Origin: PALSA-1004 sp963804885
GTDB lineage: Bacteria > Pseudomonadota > Gammaproteobacteria > Burkholderiales > SG8-41
NCBI GenBank assembly: GCA_963804885.1
Contig: CAWDSF010000005.1
Location: forward strand, 330,900-394,899
Direction: 5' to 3'
Length of the DNA: 64,000 bases
Shown here: one piece after another, positions 25,873 to 36,211 of the stretch
How the letters are laid out: every line of letters begins with the position of its first letter
Position numbering within the stretch: the first letter of the stretch is position 1
Translations under genes and position numbers: made by a program
The notes under the pieces: model-generated
What the model was told of the DNA's origin: nothing
What the model saw: only the letters and a program-made list of their open reading frames with translations
Database searches by the model: none

Positions 25873-26865
25873 ATGGACACCACAGAGTTTCAACGCGGCA
25901 CGTCGCCCGGGGCGGGGTCATATTATCGGCCGACTAGCAATGAACGGCCGATGGCTCTCGGACCGATCAAAGAGGTGAGCGCGCAAAAACTTGCGCGCGG
26001 TCTCGCATTGTTCAGTTTCGCGCTGGGTGCCGCCGAGCTGCTGGCGCCGAAAACGGTTGCCAGCCTGGGCGGCATAAAAATTCGGCGGACGTTTCTGATG
26101 AGGCTGTTCGGCCTGCGCGAAATCATGTCCGGCGCGCTGATACTGAGCCAGGGACGGCGCCCTGCGCTCGGCGTGTGGTCCAGGGTTGCCGGCGACGCCA
26201 TCGACATAGCGGCGCTGGTCGCGGCAGTCTTTGCATTGCCCTCGAACAAGGCGGCGGCTGCGCTGGGAGCGGCCAACGTCCTGGCAGTCACCGCGGCCGA
26301 CATCGCCTGTGCGCGCGAACTGAGCCGGCAGCAAGGTTTGATGACGGAAGAAGGCGCGCTGCGAGTACGCAAAAGTATCGCGATCAGCCAGCCGCCGCAC
26401 GCAGTTTACGACTTCTGGCGCCGGTTCGAGAATCTGCCGGCGTTTATGTATCACTTGGACTCGGTCCGAACCTTGTCGGCAACGCGATCGCACTGGGTGG
26501 TCAAGGCACCTGCCGGCGCGCGCGTCGAGTGGGATGCCGACATAATCGCGGACGAACCCGGGCGCTTCCTCGCCTGGCGCTCGCTACCCGATGCCGACGT
26601 GGCCAATTCCGGCTCGGTGCGTTTCGAAGCGCTGCCGGGCGCGCGCGGCACGCTCGTCCGCGTGGACATGCAGTATTCGCCGCCCGGGCACGTTGCCGGC
26701 GCGGCCGTCGCGTTGCTGTTCAACCGGTCGCCGCATCAGCAAATCGACGACGATTTGCGCCGCCTGAAACAGGTCCTGGAAACCGGCGAGGTTATCCGTT
26801 CCGACGGCAGTCCCGAGGGCACCGGCACCGTCAAACAACGTCCCGCTCAGCCGCATGCGGCCTGA
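25873..26865 (+). CDS. Membrane protein with C-terminal SRPBCC (cyclase/dehydrase) domain
   Basis: 330 residues from the ATG at 25873 (MDTTEFQRGTSPG), which follows AGGGAATCC; the open frame reaches back to 25798. N-terminal half holds about three or four hydrophobic segments (GLALFSFALGAAELLAP; AIDIAALVAAVFALP; AALGAANVLAVTAAD). C-terminal half (from IRKSIAISQPPHAVYDFWRR-type block) is a START-like ligand-binding SRPBCC domain. Starts an operon with the zinc alcohol dehydrogenase 27 bases downstream; this pairing is common in betaproteobacteria. Ligand unknown. Confidence 0.85.
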   Translation: MDTTEFQRGTSPGAGSYYRPTSNERPMALGPIKEVSAQKLARGLALFSFALGAAELLAPKTVASLGGIKIRRTFLMRLFGLREIMSGALILSQGRRPALGVWSRVAGDAIDIAALVAAVFALPSNKAAAALGAANVLAVTAADIACARELSRQQGLMTEEGALRVRKSIAISQPPHAVYDFWRRFENLPAFMYHLDSVRTLSATRSHWVVKAPAGARVEWDADIIADEPGRFLAWRSLPDADVANSGSVRFEALPGARGTLVRVDMQYSPPGHVAGAAVALLFNRSPHQQIDDDLRRLKQVLETGEVIRSDGSPEGTGTVKQRPAQPHAA

Positions 26866-26892
26866 GCGCGGCAACACCCAAGGAGCACGGAT

Positions 26893-28068
26893 ATGAAAGC
26901 GAACTGCTGGTACGGCAAACAGGATCTGAGGGTGGAACAGGTGCCCGATCCCCGGATTCTGAACGACGGCGATGCGATCGTAAAAATTACGTCAACGGCG
27001 ATATGCGGTTCCGACCTGCATATTTTCAACGGATTGATCCCGACGATGCATAAAGGCGACATTCTGGGCCACGAATTCATGGGTGAGGTCGTCGAAGTCG
27101 GACGAAACGTGCGCAAACTGGCGGTAGGCGACCGCGTGGTCGTGCCGTTTCCGATCGCTTGCGGCGCCTGCGCGGCATGCAAGGCCCAGGCGTACTCTCT
27201 GTGTGAGAACTCGAACCCTAACGCATGGCTGGCGGAAAAATTCATGGGCCATTCGCCGGCAGGCGCATTCGGCTATTCGCACATGCTGGGCGGTTTCGCC
27301 GGCGGCCAGGCCGAGTATGCCAGAGTTCCGTTCGCCGACGTCGGTCCGCTCAAGATTCCCAACGGACTCGACGACGACAAAGTGCTGTTCCTGTCGGATA
27401 TTTTCCCCACCGGCTACATGGGCGCCGAGATGTGCGGCATCCAGCGCGGCGATACGATTGCCGTCTGGGGTTGCGGACCGGTCGGCCAATTCGCGATCGC
27501 GAGTGCCAAGCTGCTGGGCGCGGAACGCATCGTTGCAATCGACCGGGTGCCCGAACGTTTGGCGATGGCGCTTGAAAAGGCGGGCGCGACGGATGCGATC
27601 GATTACGAGCATCAGGATGTGCGCGAAAGCCTGCTGGATATAACCGGCGGTGTCGGGCCGGACGCCTGCATCGACGCAGTCGGCACCGAAGCGCACATGC
27701 CGGGGCCGCTATATGCATACGACCGTATCAAGCAGGCAGCAATGCCGGGAACGGATCGTGCATTCGCCTTGCGCCAGGCAATTCGCAACTGCCGTAACGG
27801 CGGCACGGTCTCGGTGATCGGCGTATACGGCGGTTTCGTCGACAAGTTTCCGATGGGCTCCGTCATGAACCGCTCGCTCACGATTAGAACCGGCCAGTGC
27901 CACGTGCACCGTTATCTCAAGCCGCTGCTCGCGCGAATCGAGAAAGGCGAAATCGATCCGAGTTTCGTTATCTCGCACCACATGCGACTCGATGAGGCGC
28001 CCTCGGGCTACGACAAATTCATGCATAAAGCGGACGCGTGCACGAAAATCGTACTAAAGGCCGCATAG
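26893..28068 (+). CDS. Zinc-dependent alcohol dehydrogenase (FdhA-like MDR family)
   Basis: 391-residue medium-chain dehydrogenase. Catalytic zinc site: Cys38 in TAICGSDLHIF and GHEFMGEV with its His/Glu pair. Structural-zinc cysteines appear in CGACAACKAQAYSLC. NAD-binding Rossmann motif WGCGPVGQFA with an acidic residue after VAIDR. The insertion and overall pattern resemble glutathione-independent formaldehyde dehydrogenases and threonine-dehydrogenase-like enzymes. Substrate not certain. Second gene of the SRPBCC operon; followed by a GC-rich hairpin. Confidence 0.93.
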   Translation: MKANCWYGKQDLRVEQVPDPRILNDGDAIVKITSTAICGSDLHIFNGLIPTMHKGDILGHEFMGEVVEVGRNVRKLAVGDRVVVPFPIACGACAACKAQAYSLCENSNPNAWLAEKFMGHSPAGAFGYSHMLGGFAGGQAEYARVPFADVGPLKIPNGLDDDKVLFLSDIFPTGYMGAEMCGIQRGDTIAVWGCGPVGQFAIASAKLLGAERIVAIDRVPERLAMALEKAGATDAIDYEHQDVRESLLDITGGVGPDACIDAVGTEAHMPGPLYAYDRIKQAAMPGTDRAFALRQAIRNCRNGGTVSVIGVYGGFVDKFPMGSVMNRSLTIRTGQCHVHRYLKPLLARIEKGEIDPSFVISHHMRLDEAPSGYDKFMHKADACTKIVLKAA

Positions 28069-28098
28069 CGCTCCTTTACTGCCATATCCAAACTGTGT

Positions 28099-28121
28099 CC
28101 CGCGCCTGGCCAAGGCGCGGG
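28099..28121 (+). terminator. GC-rich hairpin after the alcohol dehydrogenase gene
   Basis: Stem CCCGCGCC/GGCGCGGG with a 7-base loop, 30 bases after the stop codon. The trailing sequence (gcttaggttcttc) is only weakly T-rich, so this may be a weak intrinsic terminator. Confidence 0.5.
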
Positions 28122-28378
28122 GCTTAGGTTCTTCGATACCGTCGGCGGCCTGACGGTCGGCGAGGCTGACCGTACGGAACTGATCCGCAATGGGAGAACG
28201 CTCGCGCCGCGGGTTAAGCCAGGCTTTGTGCATTTCTGCTCACTGGCCAGCGCGTGTTGCTTCGTCGCAACGCCCTAAGAAAAATATTGCCCAGTAGGGC
28301 CGCCAAACATTAAATTTTTACTTACAGTCCGCTATGCTTGGGCGGGAAAGTCACGTCTTAAAAAACCGCAGAAACTCC

Positions 28379-30769
28379 ATGTTCATCCTTTCACGGGCCG
28401 CGAAGGCCATATATAGGTTTGCAAGGCAAATTCCTACACGTCTTTTCGTCGCCGCAGCGCTCTTTGCGGCGGCGGGGCTCTTCGGATATGTCGGCCTGGA
28501 GTCCATCATCGGAGCGATCGACTCCCAGTTTTCCAGGCAGCTCGACGACTATCTGGGCATCGACAAGAAAGCTATTGCGCGACTAGGCGACCGCGCTTAT
28601 TTTGCCGAGCAGTCCATGTTTGTTTCCGAGGATCAAAAAACCGTCGCGTGCATTTCCTCGCCCGAACATCGTATTCTCATTAAAGATCCGGCAGCGATTC
28701 CGCTGTACTTCGCCGATGCGATACTCGCCTCCGAAGACAAGAATTTCTGGACTCACGAAGGCGTCGACAAGGGCGCGATTGCGCGCGCACTGCTTTTAAG
28801 GCTGCTTCAACAGAGCCATTCAGGCGCGTCAACGCTGACGATGCAAATAGCGAAGCATCTGCGCGAAGGCACCGGCCGCCAATCGACGCAGGCCGAAAAA
28901 ATCGGCGACATCGTCATGGCGCTGCGGATCGAGCGCGAATTCTCGAAGCGCGAGCTGCTGCTCAAATATGTCAATCTGCCCTATTTCGGCCGTGGCCAAT
29001 ACGGCATCGAAGCGGCGAGCCGTGCTTATTTCGGCAAACCCGCGAGTAGTATCGCCCTTCACCAGGCGGCCTTCATCGTGGCCCTCATCAATAAACCTGC
29101 GCTGCCGGACCGTACCCATGCGGTGGATTCGATTGTTAAAGTGCGCAACGAAATACACGATGCGAATTGGGCAGAAGCCGAACGCGGTACCAACCGGGTG
29201 CTAGGCCTGATGCTGGATCGCGACATGATCACCGGGCTCGAGCACGCGCGAGCGGTGAATTTGGTGCAACAAGCGCTGCGGAATGAAGTCGTTCCACGCG
29301 GCATCGGATGCGGCACGCACGATCATTTCCTCGAGCGCGTGCGTATCCTTTACAAGGATCGCTTTCCAATTAACAAGGGCGGGCTCACGATCGCAATCAC
29401 GCGCGACGACGCGCTCCAGGACGTGCTCGTGAAAGCCGTTGACATGACACTGCGCACGTATGTGGCCCGCCATCCGGACGACGAGGACAATGGCAAACTG
29501 CGAGCTGGCGCGTTCGCGGTCGATTTCGGCGGGAAGGTGCTCGCCGAAGTGGGAAATGCCAACTTCAAGCTCAAGTACGACGTGATTGCAAGCGGCTGGC
29601 GCCAGCCGGGCTCGACCTTCAAGGTATTCACCTATGGAGGTTTGGTCGAGAAGCTCACCAAGGAGGTGCTGGACGGCGAATCAGCGCCCAAGACGGTCGA
29701 GGAGATCTCGGCGGAGGTGCTCAGGCGCTGCAACGTACTGGACGCGCCGATCTCGGTATCGCTTGGCCGCGGACGCGGCGCGAAGAAGATCGAGAACTTT
29801 CACTCGCGTACGGAGCCGCAGTATCGCGGGGATATCAGCTGCCGGATCGCCATGGGTGAGTCGCGCAATACTGCGGCCATGCGCGCTGGTGCGCGCGCTG
29901 GAATCAAGCGTGTAATCGATCTCACGCATCGCCTGGGAATGCCCAAGGACGCGAAGCATGTGCTCCAGCCCTATCCGACAACAGCCATCGGCGCATCGGA
30001 GGTCAACCCGCTAGCGATGGCAACGACGGCCGCGTTCGTGAACGGTGGATTTCGCGTAACGCCGAGATTTGTAAACGACGTATGCCACGCGGGCGAGTCG
30101 TTGCTTTATAAGGATGACCAGGGTCAGGGCAAGGAATGCGACATCAAGGGCGAAAATCGGTCTCCGTACGAACGGCTCATCCATCCGGCGGTCTCCGCAG
30201 CGATGATCGAGCTCTTGAAAAGCCCGCTGGATATCGGCGCCACCGGTACAGCATCGGCGCTCAGGCGGGGAGTCATTCCCGGCATGGATCCCTTGAGCGA
30301 GGAGATCTGGAAATTGAAACCGGAGGAAAGGAAAAGGCGGATGCTCGCGTTTCCTCTCGAGAAAGCCGGCGAAATCGCAGGCAAGACCGGTACGGCCACT
30401 AACGCCGACGGCAAGACCTCCGACGTGTGGCTGTTGTTGTACGTGCCGGGCCCTCCCGGCCGTCCGGAGGCGGGTGTAATGCTCGGATTCTGGATGGGAA
30501 AGGATTCGAAAACCGGTTCCCTCGGCGATCGCGGCTCGACTGGAGGTCCCGGGTTCGCTGAATCCGGCGGCCGAAACTGGGTGCATTCGGCGGCGACGGT
30601 ACTCGCTTTCCTCCAGAAGGAGCGCGGACTTTTGAAGTCCCGATACAAGTTTCAGCCGCTACTCCGCGACGATGATCCTGACCAGCAGACGATTTGGGCC
30701 TACACCAAGAAAGACCCCGGTGTCCCGAAACGCAGGCGGATCCAACAGTCAGAAGCTCAAGCGGAATGA
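28379..30769 (+). CDS. Class A penicillin-binding protein (glycosyltransferase 51 + transpeptidase)
   Basis: 796 residues from the ATG at 28379 (an in-frame ATG at 28334 would add 15). One membrane helix (about 20-40). GT51 domain with catalytic Glu119 in LASEDKNFWTHEGVD and the block GASTLTMQIAKHL. Transpeptidase domain with SxxK in QPGSTFK, SxN in GESRNTAAM and KTG in AGKTGTATN. Polymerises and cross-links peptidoglycan in the periplasm. Single gene; upstream 28122-28378 holds no gene. Confidence 0.93.
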   Translation: MFILSRAAKAIYRFARQIPTRLFVAAALFAAAGLFGYVGLESIIGAIDSQFSRQLDDYLGIDKKAIARLGDRAYFAEQSMFVSEDQKTVACISSPEHRILIKDPAAIPLYFADAILASEDKNFWTHEGVDKGAIARALLLRLLQQSHSGASTLTMQIAKHLREGTGRQSTQAEKIGDIVMALRIEREFSKRELLLKYVNLPYFGRGQYGIEAASRAYFGKPASSIALHQAAFIVALINKPALPDRTHAVDSIVKVRNEIHDANWAEAERGTNRVLGLMLDRDMITGLEHARAVNLVQQALRNEVVPRGIGCGTHDHFLERVRILYKDRFPINKGGLTIAITRDDALQDVLVKAVDMTLRTYVARHPDDEDNGKLRAGAFAVDFGGKVLAEVGNANFKLKYDVIASGWRQPGSTFKVFTYGGLVEKLTKEVLDGESAPKTVEEISAEVLRRCNVLDAPISVSLGRGRGAKKIENFHSRTEPQYRGDISCRIAMGESRNTAAMRAGARAGIKRVIDLTHRLGMPKDAKHVLQPYPTTAIGASEVNPLAMATTAAFVNGGFRVTPRFVNDVCHAGESLLYKDDQGQGKECDIKGENRSPYERLIHPAVSAAMIELLKSPLDIGATGTASALRRGVIPGMDPLSEEIWKLKPEERKRRMLAFPLEKAGEIAGKTGTATNADGKTSDVWLLLYVPGPPGRPEAGVMLGFWMGKDSKTGSLGDRGSTGGPGFAESGGRNWVHSAATVLAFLQKERGLLKSRYKFQPLLRDDDPDQQTIWAYTKKDPGVPKRRRIQQSEAQAE

Positions 30770-31011
30770 GTTCGCCGCTTTACTCGACCAGGTCTTGATC
30801 GATCGGATCGATTTTCTTAGATGATGTTTCTGCGTTAGCGAGCTGGCGCCGCGCTGCGCACCACAAAATCATCGAAGCAGGTCGCCGACGCATGGCGCCG
30901 TCCCCGCGAGTTGCTCGAACATCCCGTACGCGTCTTCCCTTTATAGACACGCCAGACGTGATCTGTTGCAATACCACGGTCAATCTCGGCAACTTCAGGA
31001 GGAGTTCCGGC

Positions 31012-31983
31012 ATGAGCAATTTTTACCAATGGTTCGCTGCACTGGGCGTTGCAGCCGCTGCGGCGGCAATGGTCCCGGTGGCCCAGGCCCAGCAGTTTCC
31101 CAGCCGGCCAATCGAGCTGATCGTGCCGTACGCCGCCGGCGGCGGCAGCGGCATAACTGCCGAGGTGATGAAGAAGATCATCACCGAAGAGAAGCTGTCG
31201 CCGCAGCCGGTCAACATCAATTACAAGCCTGGCGCATCAGGCCAGGTCGGCTGGACTTATCTCGCCACGAAGAAAGGCGACGCCCACACCATCGCCACGG
31301 CGACCGCGTCGTTCAGCTACGGCATGGTGTTGAAGCAGATGCAGGTCGGCCCCGAGCACTTCACGCCCATCGCGCAGATGCTCGTCGATACCCAGCTCAT
31401 GGCGGCGTCCCCGCAGTCGGGTTTCAAGACGATGCAGGACGTCATCAACGCCTCCAAGAAAACGCCCGGCTCGGTCAAGGTCGGCGGCACCGGCTCGGCA
31501 GGCTCGGATGCCAACCTGGCCGCGATGATCGAAGACGCGGTCAAGATCAAGCTGAACTACATCCCGTTCAAGAGCGGCGGCGAGGTGAACGCGGCGATAC
31601 TCGGCGGGCACGTGGACGTTGCGCTGGGCAACCCGAACGAGCTCGCCAACTATGTGGAGACGGGCAAGCTCACCGCGCTGGCCGTGTTTGGCGACAATCG
31701 CGTCCCCGGCATGAAGAACGTGCCGACGATGAAAGAGGTGGGCTACAACGTCGTGTCGCGCTCGACGCGCGGCGTGGTGGCGCCCGCCGGCATCTCCAAG
31801 GCCGAGGAGCAGTTCCTGGTCGAGATGATGCGCAAGATCACCCAATCGAAAGAGTGGGCCGAATACGCGAGCAAGAACATGATGACCGTGAAATTCCTCG
31901 GCGGCGCGGACTACGCGAAGTACCTCGCCGATGAACGGGCACAGCTCACCGCCGTGCTAAAGTCGATCGGCAAGCTGCCCTGA
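31012..31983 (+). CDS. tctC: TctC solute-binding protein of a complete TTT transporter
   Basis: 323-residue periplasmic receptor; start at 31012 behind a strong AGGAGG. Signal peptide about 1-26 (PVAQAQQ). Family blocks: FPSRPIELIVPYAAGGGSG, YKPGASGQVGWTYLA, and the central loop NYIPFKSGGEVNAAILGGHVDVALG. First gene of a tctC-tctB-tctA operon, so it is the only receptor in the window with its own membrane subunits. Ligand probably a carboxylate. Confidence 0.93.
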   Translation: MSNFYQWFAALGVAAAAAAMVPVAQAQQFPSRPIELIVPYAAGGGSGITAEVMKKIITEEKLSPQPVNINYKPGASGQVGWTYLATKKGDAHTIATATASFSYGMVLKQMQVGPEHFTPIAQMLVDTQLMAASPQSGFKTMQDVINASKKTPGSVKVGGTGSAGSDANLAAMIEDAVKIKLNYIPFKSGGEVNAAILGGHVDVALGNPNELANYVETGKLTALAVFGDNRVPGMKNVPTMKEVGYNVVSRSTRGVVAPAGISKAEEQFLVEMMRKITQSKEWAEYASKNMMTVKFLGGADYAKYLADERAQLTAVLKSIGKLP

Positions 31984-32046
31984 CGCGCCGCGGGGAAACA
32001 TCCGCGCGATGTTTTCCGCTTCTGCCGAATCACTTGCGGGGAGACG

Positions 32047-32511
32047 ATGAACAAAGCTGAAACGGTCGCCGGGCTCGTCTTCACCGCGCTCGGCGTATTC
32101 ATGTTCGTGGAATCCTGGAAAACGCCGTACCTGCTGGAAGGCGTACCCGGACCGTCTTTCCTGCCGCGCTGGATCGCCGGGGGCCTCGTCGCGACGGGTC
32201 TGTTCCTGACGCTGCGAGCTGCGTTGCCGCGCTTCGCGTTGAAAGACGCGACCGACTGGCCGAATCGGCGCGGCTGGGCGCGCGTGGGCCTCATGCTGGG
32301 CGCGATGGCGGTCGCGTTTCTGGTGCTCACCAAGCTCGGCTTCCTCGTGACGATGACGCTGTTCATCGCCATCGTGATCTACGGCCTCGGCGTGCGCTCG
32401 TGGGTCACGCTCGCTACGGTGCCGCTGGGAACAGGGATCGCGTTGTACATGGTTTTTGCAGTGTGGCTGCGCGTGCCGTTGCCCAAGGGCATTCTCGAAT
32501 TCCTGGGATGA
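32047..32511 (+). CDS. tctB: TctB small membrane subunit
   Basis: 154-residue protein with four predicted membrane helices, starting MNKAETVAGLVFTALGVFMF after GGGGAGACG. Matches the TctB family (PGPSFLPRWIAGGLVATGL). Lies between tctC (63 bases) and tctA (53 bases). Confidence 0.9.
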   Translation: MNKAETVAGLVFTALGVFMFVESWKTPYLLEGVPGPSFLPRWIAGGLVATGLFLTLRAALPRFALKDATDWPNRRGWARVGLMLGAMAVAFLVLTKLGFLVTMTLFIAIVIYGLGVRSWVTLATVPLGTGIALYMVFAVWLRVPLPKGILEFLG

Positions 32512-32564
32512 AATTCTCCGTGTCATCCGCTATGCGGCGCGCGCCGCGGAAGGTCGAGGACTGA

Positions 32565-34068
32565 ATGGATTTCGTGACCAACCTTGGCATGGGGTTCGCG
32601 ATCGCCTTGAGTCCCATAAACCTCCTGTTCGTCACCGTGGGCGTGATCGTCGGGACGCTCATCGGCGCGCTGCCCGGCATCGGGCCGGTGTCGGGACTCT
32701 CGATCCTGATACCGCTCGCTTTCGGCATGAATCCGATCTCCGCGATGATACTGATGTGCGGAATCTATTACGGCTGCATGTACGGCGGCACAATCACTTC
32801 CGTGCTGATGAACGTTCCGGGAGAGTCCGCGTCGATCATGACCTGTCTCGACGGGCATGCGATGGCGCGACAGGGACGGGCCGGGCCGGCGCTCACCATT
32901 GCCGCCATCGCGTCGTTCATCGCCGGCACGTTCAGCGTCGTCATGCTGACGGTGCTGGCGCCGCCGATCGCCGAAGCGGCGCTGAGCTTCGGCCCGCCCG
33001 AATATTTCGCGCTCACGTTATTGGGGCTCTCGGCGATCAGCGGACTCGACCGGCAAATCGCGCGCAAAAGGCTACGCGATGGCATTGCTCGGCCTGGGGC
33101 TCGCGATGGTAGGGATCGATCCGATCGACGGCGCTCAGCGCTTCACGTTCGGCAACCTGGAGCTGATGGATGGCCTCGGTTTTCTGCCCGTTGCCGTCGG
33201 CATGTTCGGGCTGGGGGCGGTGCTGGCGATGGTCGAGCAGCCGGTCGAGCTCGAGATCATGAAAACGTCGCTGCGCGAAATGCTGATCACGACCAAGGAC
33301 CTCAAAGACAGTGCGATGCCCATTGCGCGCGGCAGCATTATCGGCTTCCTGATCGGCGTGCTGCCCGGCGCCGGCGCCACCATCGCGACATTTTTGGCGT
33401 ACGCCGCCGAAAAGCGCATTTCGAAAACGCCTGAGCTCTTCGGCACCGGCATGATCGCGGGTGTCGCTTCACCGGAAGCCGCGAACAATTCGTCCACCGG
33501 CGGCGCCATGATTCCACTGCTTACGCTCGGCATCCCCGGTTCCGGCACCACAGCCGTGCTGCTTGGCATGCTCACGTTGTTCAGCCTGCAGCCGGGGCCC
33601 CTGCTCTTCACCAAGAACCCCGATTTCGTGTGGGGCCTCATCGCCTCGATGTACATCGGCAACGTCATGCTGCTCGTGCTGAACATCGCGTTTGTGCCGG
33701 CCTTCGTGGCGGTGCTGCGCGTGCCGTACAAAGTGCTGGCTGCCCTGATCGCGGTGTTCTGCCTGGTGGGCGTCTACAGCGTCAACTACAGCGTGCAGGA
33801 CCTGTGGATCATGCTCGCGTTCGGCGCGATCGGATATATCACACTGAAGATGGATTATCCGCAGGCGCCGCTGCTGCTGGCACTCGTGCTCGGCGGCTTC
33901 ATGGAAGTCTCGATGCGGCAGTCTCTAAAAATGTCGCACGCCGACATTTCGATCTTCTTCACGCGCCCGATCGCGGCAGTGATCATGATTTCGGTGATCG
34001 TGATCCTGCTATGGCCGCTGCTGAGCCGGCTGCGTCCGCGCAGCAGCGCGAAAGAAGTGAAGACATAA
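32565..34068 (+). pseudogene. tctA: TctA large membrane subunit, one frameshift
   Basis: About 500 residues of the polytopic permease. The first part (32565 to about 33047) carries GTLIGALPGIGPVSGLSILIP and GIYYGCMYGGTITSVLMN; the second (from about 33050) carries GFLIGVLPGAGATIATFLAY, ASPEAANNSSTGGAMIP and the C-terminal helices. The shift is a single extra base near 33048: removing it restores SGLTGKSRAKGYAMALLG, a normal TctA sequence. Total length is 3n+1. All the rest is conserved, so the gene may be whole in the organism. Confidence 0.9.
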
Positions 34069-34074
34069 GCTGCG

Positions 34075-34098
34075 GCGCTAGGCTTAGGCTGCTAGCGC
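34075..34098. terminator. Possible bidirectional terminator between tctA and the amidohydrolase
   Basis: Inverted repeat GCGCTAG (34075-34081)/CTAGCGC (34092-34098) between two convergent genes, overlapping the amidohydrolase stop codon. Short stem and no T run in either direction, so weak evidence. Confidence 0.35.
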
Positions 34099-35786
34099 GG
34101 CTTCTCTTCAAGCGCCGCATAGGGGCCGTCGGCATAAACGATCCGCCCGCCCACCATGGTCAGCAGCGAGACAATGCCGCCAATCTGCTCGACCGGCACG
34201 CTGAGGTAGTCGCGGCTCAGTACCGCGATATCGGCAAACTGACCGACTTTAAGTGCACCGCGTAGCTTCTCTTCAAAGGTGAACCAAGCACTGCCTTGCG
34301 TGTAGAGTCGCAGCGCTTCAATCCGCGTCGGCAGTTCCTGCGGCGCGCGCATGGCGACGCCGGAGACGGTTTTGCCGTCGAGCATCCATTGCAGTGAGAC
34401 GAACGGGTTAGGCGCCATCACGCGATGCGCGTCGGTGCCGCCGCCGACCGGCAGCTTCATCCGCAGTGCGCTGACCAGTGGCGGCGCTACGCGCGCAGCA
34501 TCCGCGCCGCGCTGACCGAGGAACGCTTCGCCGCGGAAATAGAACGCGTTCTGCACGAGCCAGCCCACGCCCATCGCCTTCAGGCGCTTGAGCGTTGCCG
34601 GCGATGCGTCGTTAAGATGCGCAATCGACCAGCGCAGCTTTGCGATGGGCGTCTCCGCGTTCACGCGCGCCAGCACATCGAGCAGGTGATGCACGGGGCG
34701 GTCGTTGTGCCAGTGGAAAGTCGCGGTCATGCCGCGCGACACAGCCCAGCGCAGCACTTGATAGAGCTGCTCTTTCTGCGCGTCCGTCGGATTGTCATTG
34801 TTGTAGAGACCCCACGTGACGTTCTCGCCTATGCCGTTGAAGCGCAGCCAGTCGTCGCCCGACCCCATCGGCAGGTTCTGCGTGAGCTCTTTAAAGTCTG
34901 CGAGTTCGTGGTCGCGGCGCGGCGCGCTCAAGCTGTAGCGCACGCGCAAGGTAAGCCCGTGCTCGCGCCCGATTTGCATCACGGGCTGGTAGTCGTCGAT
35001 CTCGATGTTGTAGCCGCCCGGATCGTTCACGCCGGTGATGCCCATCGCGTTGAGCGCGCGGAAGAACGCGCGCGTGCCCGCGAGCTTCTGCGCGAACGTC
35101 GGGCGCGGCAAAAGGTTAAAGAGATCGCTGATCGCGCGGTTGTCGCCGGCAAGCCAGCCCGTCGGCTTGCCTGCCGAATCGCGTTCTACGGTGAGGCGTG
35201 CTGACAGCCCGGGATGGCCCGCGATGCCGAGCGCCTCGGCGCCGCCCGGCCCGAGCAGCACTTTGCTATAGAGCAACTGGATGTAGACGTGATGATCGGG
35301 CGCGGCCGCCGCGATCTCAGCCTGCGTTGGTGGCCGGTCTTCGCGAAACTGTCGATCGGTCCAACCGCCCGCGACGACCAGCCATGATCCGCGCGGCGCT
35401 TTCTCTGCTGCTGCGCGCAGCCGGCCGAGCGCTTCGTCCAGCGTGCGCACGCCGAACCAGTGCACTTCGGTGTTGTAGCTCAGCCCCGCGCGAATGGCGT
35501 GGATGTGCGAATCGATCAGGCCCGGGATTACCGTGCGGCCACCGAGCTCTATTACGCGCGTAGCAGGCCCCGCCAGCGCGCGGATTTTTGCGGTCCTGCC
35601 GATCGCCGTGATTTTTCCATCGCGCACTGCCAATGCCTGCGCGGGCGCGCCGTCATACACGACGAGCTTGCCGTTGATGAGAATGGTGTCGGGCGCCGGA
35701 CTCCGGGCGCCGGCTGCGTCGACGCAGCAGAGTGCAAGAAGAACAGCAACGAGGTACGCGCGCCTTACAAGCGCTGCATCGTGCAT
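34092..35786 (-). CDS. Exported amidohydrolase (YtcJ-like, PF07969)
   Basis: 564-residue protein with a signal peptide (about 1-27, cut near AAGARS). Amidohydrolase metal motifs: VIPGLIDSHIHA (HxH), TFHWHNDRP, WSIAHLND and GGGTDAHR. C-terminal GQFADIAVLSRDYLSVP block as in YtcJ/imidazolonepropionase-type enzymes. Substrate unknown. Last gene of a leftward operon; its start lies 22 bases inside the small secreted gene upstream. Export to the periplasm is notable for this usually cytosolic family. Confidence 0.9.
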   Translation of the reverse strand: MHDAALVRRAYLVAVLLALCCVDAAGARSPAPDTILINGKLVVYDGAPAQALAVRDGKITAIGRTAKIRALAGPATRVIELGGRTVIPGLIDSHIHAIRAGLSYNTEVHWFGVRTLDEALGRLRAAAEKAPRGSWLVVAGGWTDRQFREDRPPTQAEIAAAAPDHHVYIQLLYSKVLLGPGGAEALGIAGHPGLSARLTVERDSAGKPTGWLAGDNRAISDLFNLLPRPTFAQKLAGTRAFFRALNAMGITGVNDPGGYNIEIDDYQPVMQIGREHGLTLRVRYSLSAPRRDHELADFKELTQNLPMGSGDDWLRFNGIGENVTWGLYNNDNPTDAQKEQLYQVLRWAVSRGMTATFHWHNDRPVHHLLDVLARVNAETPIAKLRWSIAHLNDASPATLKRLKAMGVGWLVQNAFYFRGEAFLGQRGADAARVAPPLVSALRMKLPVGGGTDAHRVMAPNPFVSLQWMLDGKTVSGVAMRAPQELPTRIEALRLYTQGSAWFTFEEKLRGALKVGQFADIAVLSRDYLSVPVEQIGGIVSLLTMVGGRIVYADGPYAALEEKPR

Positions 35787-36139
35787 TCAGTCTCGATAAA
35801 CATCGCCGTGTTGCCGGGCGGAGTGCGGCGATTGGTCTTGAGCTGCTTGTAGCCGTCCTTAACACAGGAGATTTGCACGTCGTCGGGCAGCACGTCCTTG
35901 CTGATGTGGCCGCGGTAGAGGCCCATCATGTTCGACTTCAGCGCCGTGGGTTTGCCTTTTTTCGGCTGCAGCACGACCTGCGCATCGACCACCGGCGAGC
36001 CGCGCGCATCGCGCACGAATCCGAAATAAGCGGGCCCCGCGCCTTTGACGTCATTGGCCGCGTCGTAATCGTCGCCACCGGCGCAGGCCGGCGCTGCCGC
36101 AACCACAGATAACACCAGCACAATTGAACGGATCAGCAT
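35765..36139 (-). CDS. Small exported protein with a carboxypeptidase-regulatory-like domain
   Basis: 124 residues: signal peptide (about 1-20, APACAG), then a single beta-sandwich (FGFVRDARGSPVVDAQVVLQ, LYRGHISKDVLPDDVQISC). This resembles the domain at the N-terminus of the heme/beta-propeller protein at the head of the same operon. Possibly binds carbohydrate or helps protein contacts outside the cytoplasm. Confidence 0.78.
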   Translation of the reverse strand: MLIRSIVLVLSVVAAAPACAGGDDYDAANDVKGAGPAYFGFVRDARGSPVVDAQVVLQPKKGKPTALKSNMMGLYRGHISKDVLPDDVQISCVKDGYKQLKTNRRTPPGNTAMFIETECTMQRL

Positions 36140-36211
36140 GATGGCCTCTCGATCGCTGAACGCATGACCGATAATGTTAGAGCAAACTGGCGCTGACTTG
36201 AAGCCGCGCGG